This document shows, one piece after another, positions 35,596 through 45,238 of a stretch of DNA of 64,000 bases (the stretch's first letter is position 1; every line of letters starts with the position of its first letter). Position numbers and translations under genes: made by a program. This stretch comes from Flaveria trinervia (taxonomy: Eukaryota; Streptophyta; Magnoliopsida; Asterales; Asteraceae): positions 1,880,001-1,944,000 of the forward strand of contig CM046453.1 in the NCBI GenBank assembly GCA_025506515.1, in the 5' to 3' direction. Under the pieces are notes generated by a model. That model saw only the letters and a list, made by a program, of their open reading frames with translations, did not search any database and was not told the origin of the DNA.

Positions 35596-37358
35596 TTAAA
35601 AATGGATACCTTGGGTGGTTGATGCCTGATCTTTGAACAGTTGTGGGTATTTCTTCTTCATTTGATCATCGCGTTCCCAGGTAAATTCTGGTCCATGTTT
35701 TGAATTCCACCTAACGCGCACAATGAGAATCTTGCTACGCTTTAGGGTTTTGACTTCTTGATCCATAATCTCAACTGGTTCTTCAATGAAACGAAGTTGT
35801 TCATCAATTTCCAATTCTTCTAATGGCACGGCGAGTGAGTCATCGGATAGACACTTCCACAGATTAGACACGTGAAACACGTTATGTATTCCACTGAGCT
35901 TTTCAGGTAAATTCAGTTGATAGGCTACTGGACCAACCCGTTTGACAATCTCAAACGGTCCAACGTACCTAGGGTTTAGTTTACCACGCCTTCCAAAGCG
36001 TATCACTCCTTTCCAGGGTGAGACTTTCAAGAGTACTTTATCACCAATCTGAAACTCCAACGGCTTACGACGTTTATCAGCGTTACTCTTCTGTCGGTCA
36101 CGTGCTGCTGCCATACGGTTACGTATTTGCACAATCCTCTCAGTCGTCTCGTGCACAAGCTCAGGACCTGTAAGTTGGCTTTCTCCAACTTCTGCCCAAC
36201 AAATAGGTGATCGGCACTTACGCCCATATAGTGCCTCAAAGGGTGCGGCTTTTATTGATGTGTGATAACTGTTATTGTAAGAGAACTCAACCAATGGTAA
36301 ATGAGTTTCCCAATTGCTGCCAAAATCAATCACACAAGCACGTAACATATCTTCTAGTGTCTGGATCGTACGCTCACTCTGACCATCGGTTTGCGGATGA
36401 TACGCAGTGCTCATGTCCAACCGCGTTCCCAATGATCGTTGTAAAGATTGCCAGAAATGAGAAGTGAACCGAGCATCACGATCAGATATGATAGATACCG
36501 GTACACCATGCCGGGAGACTATTTCTCTTAGGTAAATTCGTGTCAACTTATCTAGTCGATCAGTCTCTCGGATTGCTAGAAAGTGTGCGGATTTTGTTAA
36601 GCGATCTACTATAACCCAAATGGTATCGCATCCGCTAGGAGTCCTGGGTAACTTTGTGACAAAGTCCATCGAGATCTGCTCCCATTTCCACACTGGAAGT
36701 TCGGGTTGCTGAAGTAAACCGGATGGTCTCTGATATTCCACCTTAACTTTGGAGCAAGTTAAACATTTGCTTACATAGGTGGCAATCTCAGCTTTCATGT
36801 TCGGCCACCAATAACATTCCTTCAAATCATGGTACATCTTATCTGAGCCTGGATGAATTGAGTAGTGTGACTTATAAGCTTCGTCCATTACTAGCTCTCG
36901 TAAATTCCCATACCGTGGTACCCAGATCCGTTCCATGAGATAACGAATTCCATCAGTCTTGATCTCTAGCTGTTTCTCCATGCCTCGCATGGATTCCCTC
37001 TTTAGATTCTCAACTTTCAAGGCTTCAGATTGGGCAACCTTGATTTGCTCTGGCAGATCGGAGTGAATGGTCAATTGCAATGCGCGTACTCGACGAGGTT
37101 TAGGGGTTTCCTTTCGGCTGAGGGCGTCGGCTACCACATTAGCCTTACCCGGATGGTACTTAATGGCACAATCATAGTCATTGAGCAGTTCTAGCCATCG
37201 TCGTTGCCGCATATTCAAATCCTTTTGATCGTATATGTGCTGGAGGCTCTTGTGGTCTGTATAGATCGTGCACTTAGTCCCATATAAGTAGTGCCTTCAG
37301 TTCTTCAAGGCAAACACCACAGCTCCTAGTTCTAGATCATGCGTTGTGTAATTCTTCT
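35596..37358 (-). pseudogene. gypsy pol: RNase H C-terminal part, integrase and chromodomain-like tail
   Basis: From 37218 to 35596 the frame is open (540 codons). Upstream to 37358 it continues in RNase H (TDHKSLQHIYDQKDLNMRQRRW), with a TGA where Trp is expected (37299-37297). The integrase zinc finger is HSIHPGSDKMYHDLK...CLTCSKVK, the catalytic core MDFVTKLPRT...DRLTKSAHF and SDRDARFTSHFW...YHPQTDGQSERTIQTLEDMLR, then the GPY/F-like YVGPFEIVKRVG. The tail EEPVEIMDQEVKTLKRS, IVRVRWNSKHGPEFTWERDD, resembles a chromodomain, which targets integration to heterochromatin marks in this clade. Confidence 0.9.
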
Positions 37359-38719
37359 TGTCACACCCCCGCTAAGAGCGGAAACACGGGGTTGCGACGA
37401 GACGGGAATCGTCATAACACATGGTAAGCGATAGAGATGCAATAATAATAATGATGACATGCGTGTCATGACGACACCCGACAACAAGGGGACTTGTGTC
37501 GTGTTTAGTCAGTATTCACGACAACATAGCCATAAGCATAAACATGATATAAGATAAACATAGGTAATAACATTGTATGCAATTCCCACAACCCGGGAAC
37601 AAGTTACAAAGTATAATGTTGTTTGAAACAGTTACAACAATTGTTTTCAAAAAGACAAGTTTGGCCCGAAAAATGCATCCTTGGGTCTCCACTAAGGCAG
37701 CACACCTAGAACCTCAGCTAGCATGATCACCTGAAAAGATATGCTCAAAATGGTCAACAAAATTGTTGGTGAGCTCGCAGGTTTAAGTAATAAAAGTGTA
37801 AGTGATGCTGTAAAAGTAAATGATATGGAATACCGTGAATACAGTTATATACACAAGTAAAATCACATGACATGAGCTTTGCAACCAAACCTAGCGACGT
37901 ACACAAAGAAATTGTCGGCATATATTCACCCAAGGCCCGTACCTGGCTATTGTTGGTACTAACTAGTATACCAACACGAGGGTGGGGGTGTCAACCCAGT
38001 AGTACTACCAATACCTAACCGTCGGTTCCCACACTGGAATTAAATAGTTGCAAAGATAGAACCACACAGCAGACCCAAACATGTATCAGATAAGTACTTG
38101 CAACACAGTATCACGTTGATTCCTTGTATGAAAATTGTATGTATGTTGTACAGCATAGAAAACAGGCGAGCATACTTTTCCCCCATGTTTGTAAATGTTT
38201 GTAAAGTAGTATAAGCATAAAAAGGGGCCACAAAACTCACATGTTAAGTGGTAAGTATGAAAGATCGAGATTTCCAACAGTGGAATGCAATGATCGGTCA
38301 AACACCTATTAACAGTTATTGTTAAGCATTAATGACATGTATAAAGCGTATAGTATGTTTGGTCGGTTCGGGTTGTATCGGTTCGGTCGTGGGTAGCACA
38401 CACACACAAGAGGACACACGTATCAGATCTTATGTAGATCCAAGTACTACGAGTAGTCGTCATTGCTTATGACATCCTTGTAAAGATCTCATTGTTATGA
38501 AAGATGACACTTGTTAAGTATTTGTAGTTTCAAATGGGTTGTCGGTAATTGTAAAATGTTAGGTTTATTTCAATTGAAATAGTATGTGCATGTTGATAGC
38601 GTTGACTTTAATCTTTGGGGTCAAGCAATGACACTTTTACTGATGTTGCCTTATCATCATCAGACGTTCAAGGAAATTCACACTCATCATCAATCACACA
38701 ACAGGACTAGACGCTCGAC

Positions 38720-39140
38720 CCACGTTCCATTCGTACGAATCAACCTTCAATCGTGCGAATTAGCTACTTTCGTGCGATTGAACCTTCATTCGTGCGATTG
38801 GACTCAGTCGCACCACACAACACACACATTCGCACGACCCAACCTCCATGCGCACGAATCAACCCTCAATCGTGCGAATTAGCTACTTTCGTGCGATTGA
38901 ACCTTCATTCGTGCGATTGGACTCCAGTCGTGCGAAACACGCACAATCGCATACATTCAGTCGGTCATCTGACTCAATCGCACACAAACACACAGTCGCA
39001 CGACTCAGTCGCACGACATGCCTAGTCGCACAACTCAGTCGCATGACATGCCTAGTCGCACAACTCAGTCGCACGATTGACTTAGACGCATCAGTTCAGT
39101 CGCACGACTCACTCAGTCGCACGGCTCAATCGCATGACAG
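38720..39140. repeat. array of TCGTGCGA/TCGCACGA octamers inside the solo LTR
   Basis: The octamer TCGTGCGA, its reverse complement TCGCACGA and near variants recur about twenty times, often spaced 13-23 bases apart as AGTCGCACGACTC. In addition a block of about 80 bases (ATCAACC.TCAATCGTGCGA to CGTGCGATTGGACTC) is present twice, at about 38738-38805 and 38857-38923. Confidence 0.8.
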
Positions 39141-39534
39141 ACCCAGTCCTGAACTGCAGAATCGCGACTGTGGTCGGGCTGAGCAGCCCCCGAGCTGCTC
39201 TAACGCAAGTTTTATACCACGAGGACTTCCAGAAACACTCAACAAACATACACAAACATGAAACACAAGCAGAAAGACCTCACACGCACCCACACGACCT
39301 CATGTGCTCGGATGAACCCGAGCACCCGAAACCCTAGAAAACACAGCAGTAAAAAGACAAGAAAAAGAGACAACCAAAGTCGTCTACCTGCTAGAAATGA
39401 GTAGATGAGGCTGTAGATGAAGACTAGACGACGAAAACGAGACCACAGGGGTAGATTTTGTGCTAGAATGAAGAAAATGTGTGTGTAGTGAAGAGGTGAA
39501 GAAGATGAAGTGAGTGAGGAATGGCTGGGAATGG

Positions 39535-39546
39535 AGTTTATATACC
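39535..39546 (-). promoter_or_regulatory. TATA box of the solo LTR
   Basis: GGGTATATAAACTCC on the minus strand is followed by CT-rich leader sequence. Position and context fit the U3/R border of an LTR. Confidence 0.5.
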
Positions 39547-39928
39547 CAGCCCAAGTTTGCAAAATTACAAGTTTAGTCCCTGCACTTAACCCTCGAGTTT
39601 CCCAAAATTTGTTTCGGTTGATTACGACCTTAAAATGTTCGTTATATTAAGGTTAAAAGCGTGTTTATGGCATTTGATAGTATAAAATGGTTTTATTAAT
39701 GACAATGGTCGAAATAAAAGAAAAAAAATGATATATTTGGTGGTAATGGTGATGAAATTTATAAAAGTTTTATGCTTAACACACGTTCTCGAAGGAAGTA
39801 CAGGCACAAAGGAAAATAAGCAGACATGATTCCTTAAAGCAGGAGTTCATGAAGAAAAGGAAGAATAATTAAAATATTTCTATGTTTATTTATGTCGTTC
39901 GACGGACCTTAAGGTGACGGATGTCACA

Positions 39929-40930
39929 CTTCTCATGTACCTTGAGTTGTCTGGACGCATAAGTAATGACATTCTTGCGTTGCATCAGTACACATCCCAA
40001 ACCCTGGATGGATGCATCACAATAAACAACAAAGTCATCAGTTCCTTCTGGTAATGTTAGGATTGGCGCACTGCAGAGTTTGTCTTTAAGTGTCTGAAAT
40101 GCTGATTCCTCTTGACTTCCCCATTTATAGATGGTTCCCTTATGGGTTAGGGCAGTTAGAGGTTGTGCTAACTTTGAGAATCCCTCGATAAATCGCCTAT
40201 AATAACCTGCCAAACCAAGGAATTGTCGCACCTCAGTAGGCGTTTTCGGTGCCGGCCAATCCTTGATTGCTTCAATCTTTGAAGGATCTACATGTATACC
40301 CTTTTCGTTCACCACATGACCAAGAAACTGCACTTCTCGCATCCAGAAGTCGCATTTTGAGAACTTTGCATACAATTGTTCATTCTTTAACAATTCCAGG
40401 ATGATCCTCAGATGTTCCTCATGATTTTCCTTATTCTGAGAATGATTAGTATATCATCAATAAAGACAATGACAAACTTATCCAAATAAGGTTTGCAAAC
40501 ACGGTTCATGAGGTCCATGAAAACTGCTGGGGCATTGGTCAATCCAAAAGGCATTACTGCAAACTCATAGTGCCCATAACGAGTTCTGAATGCCGTCTTC
40601 GAGATGTCTTCCTCTCGAACTCGTAGCTGATGATAACCTGATCTCAGATCAATCTTGGAATAGTAGCTTGATCCTTGCAACTGGTCAAACAGGTCATCAA
40701 TGCGCAGAAGTGGATATCTATTCTTGATTGTCACCTTGTTCAACTCTCGGTAGTCAATACACATTCTGAAGGTTCCATCTTTCTTCTTCACGAAAAGCAC
40801 TGGAGCTCCCCAGGGTGAAGAGCTGGGACGTATAAATCCCTTGTCCAGCAATTCCTGCAATTGCTTGGATAACTCTTGTAGTTCGTTCGGTGCTAAACGG
40901 TACGGCGCCCGAGCGATCGGAGCTGCTCCA
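39929..40930 (-). pseudogene. gypsy pol: reverse transcriptase and start of RNase H
   Basis: RT motifs on the minus strand: LDKGFIRPSSSPWGAPVLFVKKKDG, split as LDKGFIRPSSSPWG and APVLFVKKKDG, then FRMCIDYRELNKVTIKNRYPL, YYSKIDLRSGYHQ, FGLTNAPAVFMDLMN and the catalytic FIDDIL (about 40450). One base is missing just after FIDDIL (near 40440), shifting frame into NEQLYAKFSKCDFW...FLGHVV. Then come GLAGYYRRFIEGFS and RNase H PEGTDDFVVYCDAS up to the insertion at 39933. An in-frame TAG (near 40957) lies upstream where Gln is expected. Confidence 0.9.
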
Positions 40931-41156
40931 AGTGCTAACTCAATCTGGAATTCTACCTACCTGTGTGGAGGAAGGCCAGGTAGGTCCTCGGGAAATACCT
41001 CAGGAAAATCTCTAACAATCGGAATGTCTTCCAGTCGTTTCTCCTCAGTAATCTTTTCAGTAACTAGGGCTAAAATCGCCGAATGCCCTTTCCTCAACCA
41101 CTTCTATGCTTTCATATATGAGATGATGCCAACCACTGTACCACTCTTGTCACCCT

Positions 41157-41508
41157 TCACAGTGAGTATTTTCCATCAGGCAAAGGTAGTCGAATGAGTT
41201 TCTCACGACAAATGATTTCGGCTTGGTTCTTAGACAACCAATCCATGCCAACAACGAAATCAAAGCTACCGAGTGTAATTGATAGAATGTCAATATCAAA
41301 ATCATGCCCAGATAGACTAATCTTACAACCCTTGTATATGCGAGAAGACTCGATGATCTTACCGTTTGCTATTTCTACTGTATAATTCGTATCTAGGGCT
41401 ACAGAATTATTATCTAGCAATCGACTGAATTTGTGCGAAATGAAACTCCTATCAGCACCAGAATCAAATAGCACAGAGGCAAAGCAACCATTGATAGGAA
41501 ATTTACCA
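41157..41508 (-). pseudogene. gypsy aspartic protease region
   Basis: VLFDSGADRSFISHKF carries the D-S-G catalytic triad of retropepsins, followed by GCKISLSGHDFDIDILSITLGSFDFVVGMDWL. One base is missing on each side: at the gag/protease joint (CCC run + 41562-41564) and after LPDGK (TTTT run + 41169-41172). A TAG near 41117 follows. Confidence 0.85.
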
Positions 41509-41509
41509 G

Positions 41510-42818
41510 TTACAGTAGAAGGATCATTACGAGCCTCACCTGATCCAATGATAAAAGCTCTCCCTTGGCTCCACCATTACCGTTGCCCCTGTCGTTTCCG
41601 TTGTCGTTGCCAGGGCGGTTATCAGCACCATTGTTACCATTCCTTTTTAGTTTCGGACATTCCCTCCTATAGTGACCAGATTGTCCACATTCATAACACC
41701 CAGGCTGTTTGTAGTTCTGTTGTGGTTGTTGTTTAGGTGCTTTTACTGAAAGGTTCACCCTGCAATTCTTGGCAACATGTCCAAACCTTCCACATCTCTC
41801 ATAAGTGTTCTTCGTGCATTGCCCGTTGTGATGAAACTTGCATTTGTTGCATTTTGGGAGGTTACCATGGTAGCCGCCAAAACTACCTGAGTCTTGAATA
41901 GGTTGGGGTTGGTTGAATCTCTTGCTGTGTTGTTTCTGTGGAGTGGAAGATGAAGATTTTTTTCCATTGGTGGAAGGTTCCCATTTCCTCTTGTTGTCAT
42001 TAGAACTGCTTGTGGCACCACACGGGGGTAGTTTGCCCTGCGTGACGGCTTGGTCGGTCAGCTTGTAGGCCAATTGGACAACCTCCTGAATAGTAGTTGG
42101 TCTAGCAGTGGTGACCATGCTTTGTATCTCCGGTACCAGTCCATCGATGTATCTCTCAACTCGTTTGTAAGCCGGATTGATCATGGTAGGGCATAGAGTA
42201 GCCAACTCGTGAGAACGAATTGTGTAAGCTTCAATTTCAGAACCAACCATCCTCAGGTTCCAAAATTTAGTTTCTAGTTTTTGTACTTCATCCCTGGAAC
42301 AATATTCCTCCTTCAATAAGTTTTTGAAATCTGCCCAGGTTGTAGCATTTGCAATCTCAACGCCCAACATTTGGACTTGCGTGTTCCACCAGCTCAGTGC
42401 GGCACCGTCCATCGTGTCGACAACATACTTCACTCTACTCTCAGCAGGGCAGTTGCAAATCTCAAACATTGACTCCAATTTCTCAAACCAACGGAGTAGT
42501 CCCACTGCTCGTTTAGTCCCCTTGAATGGGTTTGGCTTGCAGTCCATGAAAGACTTGAAGGTACATGCTCTTTCTCCTGTAACGTGTTTAGATCAGGTAT
42601 TTGGAATTTTTGAATAAGTACTTCGACTTAATCAGGATGACATAATGTTAATGTTAGAAGTAAACTTGGTATTGCTTACCGATTGGAGCGGCATGCGGAT
42701 TGAGATTTGGATTTGCAAGGGCATCAGCCACATGCTGATTGATTAGGGCTGCCAGTTCAGCTGGGGTCATGTTGATGGTGCCACGACCACGTCCGCGTCC
42801 TCGGCCAATTCCAGACAT
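41510..42818 (-). CDS. gypsy gag with a short intron
   Basis: The first exon 42818-42680 encodes MSGIGRGRGRGRGTINMTPAELAALINQ, here cut as MSGIGRGRGRGRG and INMTPAELAALINQHV. A 103-base interval 42679-42577 has GTAAGC at its start and TTACAG at its end, and joining the flanks keeps frame (AAPI|GERACTFKSF). Exon 2 carries the retrotransposon gag domain (KLESMFEICNCPAESRVKYV...WWNT...FKNLLKEEYCSRDE) and two zinc knuckles, the second canonical (CYECGQSGHYRREC), the first altered. The gag frame then breaks near 41560. Confidence 0.8.
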
Positions 42819-44074
42819 TCTTAACAATCACAACATACAAAAATAAGCAATATGCAACATATCTACTTCATTTAAGCACAAGTAATTTAAAAGAATTTAG
42901 CACACACACAACTAATAAGTTCAAATAATAATTTCTGATCAAATAAATTGTAAGTACGTTTACAATGAATCAAACCAAATACTAAAATTCAAAACATCAG
43001 TTGGATGGAAAACACCCTTCCCATCTAGGTGTGAAAAAGAACAAAAGTCCCATGGATAAAATAGATAATAGAAAATAAATAGACGAGGAAATCAATAGAA
43101 GTCGATGGATCCAGATGGATAGAAACTTTCATACGATTGGAGATGAAGGATTACTTTCATATCCTTAGTGAAGTTTTATATGGATTGAGGCTCTCATGTC
43201 CCCAAAGTATAGAATTAAAACTTTGTACTGACTATGACTGTTATCATCCGACAGGATTCGCAAGATTTCTCATGCACGACAAATTACAATTACGTGTGCA
43301 CCCGTGATGGTAATTTGCTTTGCATGATCACCCTTGGTTCCTCTTATCCGAGCTAACATACATTGTCAAGTACAGAGGGTTATTAATGATAGAGGTATCA
43401 AGGATTAGTTATTAAGCCAAGGGTTAATTAACCAAACTTGTACGCAAGAATTGATTGAAGAAATATTCACTTGGGCAAGGAATACTCGATGCGCTCAGGT
43501 CAAATGGGTAAATAGCATTGTCGTAAGTAAACTTTGATAAGTTGTCTCGTAATGTGTATGGTAGCCACCAGTACAGCCATTACCTGTTCCATAAGACAGA
43601 GAAGTGGCAAGGTAGGTAAAGAAGGATTAGCAGGCGCAACTCTCGTCTGCGAAACGCATTCAACAGGAGGCAGAACATGCTCCTAATGAACCATCCAAGT
43701 TAGGTACCAATAGTATTGTATCCAATTCCGAGAGGTATAATATAAAAGGTAAGGTACAGCAACTTCGTAAATAGTCTTCTCGTGACTCATAGCAACTTAG
43801 AGTCACTTGTACGATGAAACATGAGGTAACAGTGGGAAAATCAAGATGAACTGGTCTTTTTCCCATAAGCATAGAATGAAGAGATGATTATGCCATTCCT
43901 GTAGCCAAACGCTCATAGGAATATGCCATATCAGGCATATCCCAAGCAAGTATAGCAATTTAGATCAACATAAACTAATAAAGCTAAACGTGTCTATATG
44001 CATGTAACTAAGGCATCAGGCTATAGTCTAAATGCAATGCAAATATAATGCATATTTAATTTAGTTCGCTATAA
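42819..44074 (-). other. 5' leader of the gypsy element
   Basis: Non-coding sequence between the primer-binding site and the gag ATG. No recognisable ORF. Confidence 0.6.
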
Positions 44075-44076
44075 CC

Positions 44077-44092
44077 ATTGGCTCTGATACCA
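44077..44092 (-). other. primer-binding site of the gypsy element
   Basis: The + strand TTGGCTCTGATACCA equals the 3' end of plant initiator tRNA-Met, so the element RNA is complementary to it. Three bases separate it from the 5' LTR at 44096. Confidence 0.9.
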
Positions 44093-44095
44093 TTC

Positions 44096-44293
44096 TGTAA
44101 CACCCGGCCCCTCGCATCAACAATATTGTCCGCTTTGCTCACGGGGAGCTCATGGATTTGCTTTTGGTTGTCCGGGTGAAAACTTCCCAGGGAGATCACC
44201 CATCCCTGGATTGCTCACACCTGAGCACGCTTACCTCTGGAGTTCTCCTCTCATCCACAGCCAATACGCCCAAAACGCGTTGTTGATAATTAG
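44096..44293 (-). repeat. truncated 5' LTR of the gypsy element
   Basis: It matches 35142-35334 nearly base for base, ending at GTTGATA(A)TTAG. Beyond this the two LTRs differ, so about 75 bases or more are missing. ATTAG at 44289-44293 equals the 5 bases before the other LTR (35137-35141). This could be a target duplication, but ATTAG also lies inside the left LTR at the matching place, so the signal is ambiguous. Confidence 0.75.
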
Positions 44294-44730
44294 GTTTCGG
44301 AACCCTAACGACATTAACTATCTAATAATGAGGCACACATACGTGTACACGCGTTATTTGTGTGACAACTGACGTGGTTAATTAAAACTCCAAAATAATA
44401 CGGTTCTAACATACAGCGAGTGATACAGACACCGAAGTTTGGATTATTAAAATCCAATAACCTTTGATTGTTTTAATCGTTTTTAAACACGTTTCATATA
44501 TAAAAGTACGCAAAATTAAAAAAAAAACTAAAAGGAAGTAAAGGTTGTCAGGTAACAACCACTCATTGGCAAATGCCTGTTAGGTCAAATAACAATATAT
44601 GTGTGTGTAGCGACGTTCTAACTGTTATTTATATAATATTTCATGAACATGTGAATCCGATAAAATATGATAAAGGCATAAAAAAAAATATCAATCAAAA
44701 AAAGTTGATAGGAAACGAAGTTTAGTGTGA
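44294..44730. other. intergenic, possible LTR remainder
   Basis: TTTCGGAACCCTAACGACATT and GGATTATTAAAATCCAATAAC look LTR-like and could belong to another element. No gene. Confidence 0.35.
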
Positions 44731-44763
44731 GATTCCATCACATTAGAAAGTATATTGTTACTT
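44731..44763 (+). promoter_or_regulatory. conserved upstream block of phytocyanin copy 3
   Basis: GATTCCATCACATTAGAAAG, then TATATTGTTACTT, lies 115 bases before ATG 44846. Spacing and sequence match copy 2. Confidence 0.5.
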
Positions 44764-44845
44764 CACCAAAAAAGATTAATATTTCCCTCTACAAATACAA
44801 ATCAAACCTTACAACCCTTTGAATCAAGAATTTACACTATCAAAT

Positions 44846-45238
44846 ATGGAGTGTAAGAAGTTGAACCTTGCGGTCATAACAATCATCATGGTAGCATACA
44901 TGCGTTTTTCAACAATAATGGCGTTTACCACGTATGTAGTCGGTGGTGCTAACGGGTGGATTGTGCCTCCGAAACCTAATTATTACGAAGAATGGAAAAA
45001 AGGAAAGAAGTTCATCAAATGCGATCAATTGATTTTTGTGTATGATGAGAATAAACATACCCTCAGAAAAGTAGCATCAAAGGCGGCATACGACACATGC
45101 AACGCCACCAACGCCATGGTCCTTCATGGAACAGGCGACACTATTGCGGGCTTGAGAGAAGCTAAAGTTTACTATTTCTTATGTGAAATGCATTGTGCAA
45201 AGGGACAGAAAATAATTGTTGAAGTCAAAGAGTCGTAG
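44846..45238 (+). CDS. phytocyanin (plantacyanin/stellacyanin-like) copy 3, secreted
   Basis: 130 residues, intronless, about 70% identical to copy 2 by hand count. I use ATG 44846 (MECKKLNLAVIT) rather than the upstream TTG. Signal peptide to about residue 25; mature TTYVVGGANGWIVPP; first copper His in NKHTL; disulfide Cys in YDTCN; Cys ligand YYFLC, then EMHC and AKGQKIIVEVKES. The loop is again Cys-x2-His with an axial Gln. An additional Cys replaces Gly in KFIKCDQ, which could leave an unpaired thiol. Most differences from copy 2 fall in the loop before YYFLC (GTGDTIAGLREA against KSTYTRAHLLDA). Confidence 0.85.
   Translation: MECKKLNLAVITIIMVAYMRFSTIMAFTTYVVGGANGWIVPPKPNYYEEWKKGKKFIKCDQLIFVYDENKHTLRKVASKAAYDTCNATNAMVLHGTGDTIAGLREAKVYYFLCEMHCAKGQKIIVEVKES

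Larger units (their letters stand above)
37359..39928 (-). mobile_element. solo LTR (2,570 bp) inserted in the gypsy RNase H region
   Basis: It starts TGTCACACCCCC and ends GACGGATGTCACA on the + strand (TG...CA), flanked by the 5-bp duplication CTTCT (37354-37358 and 39929-39933). Removing it and one CTTCT rejoins the host frame exactly as KVHEK|NYTTHDLELGAVVFALKN. There is no polyprotein and no second LTR, so it is a solo LTR left by LTR-LTR recombination, or a non-autonomous element. A TATATAAA on the minus strand (39544-39537) about 385 bases from its 5' end is a plausible promoter. Confidence 0.88.
35142..44293 (-). mobile_element. dead Ty3/gypsy (chromovirus-type) retrotransposon, containing a nested solo LTR
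   Basis: Read on the minus strand, the order is partial 5' LTR (44293-44096), primer-binding site, leader, gag with a short intron, protease, RT, RNase H, integrase with a chromodomain-like tail, polypurine tract and 3' LTR (35410-35142). The order PR-RT-RH-INT identifies Ty3/gypsy. It is inactive: several frameshifts, three in-frame stops (near 41117, 40957 and 37297) and a 2.57-kb insertion in RNase H. It separates phytocyanin copies 2 and 3, so it arrived after or during that duplication. Confidence 0.92.

Noticed and set aside
38720..39140. CRISPR-like appearance of short regular repeats
   Set aside because: Spacing is irregular, the octamer occurs in both orientations, there are no spacers of fixed length, and the context is a plant LTR.
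38586..39261. Overlapping ORFs with repeated SRTT/VRLNLHS peptides
   Set aside because: By-products of the TCGTGCGA octamer array in the solo LTR.
39239..39562. Hydrophobic minus-strand ORF in the solo LTR
   Set aside because: It begins downstream of the LTR TATA box in CT-rich leader sequence. The hydrophobicity comes from T-rich DNA and no family is recognised.
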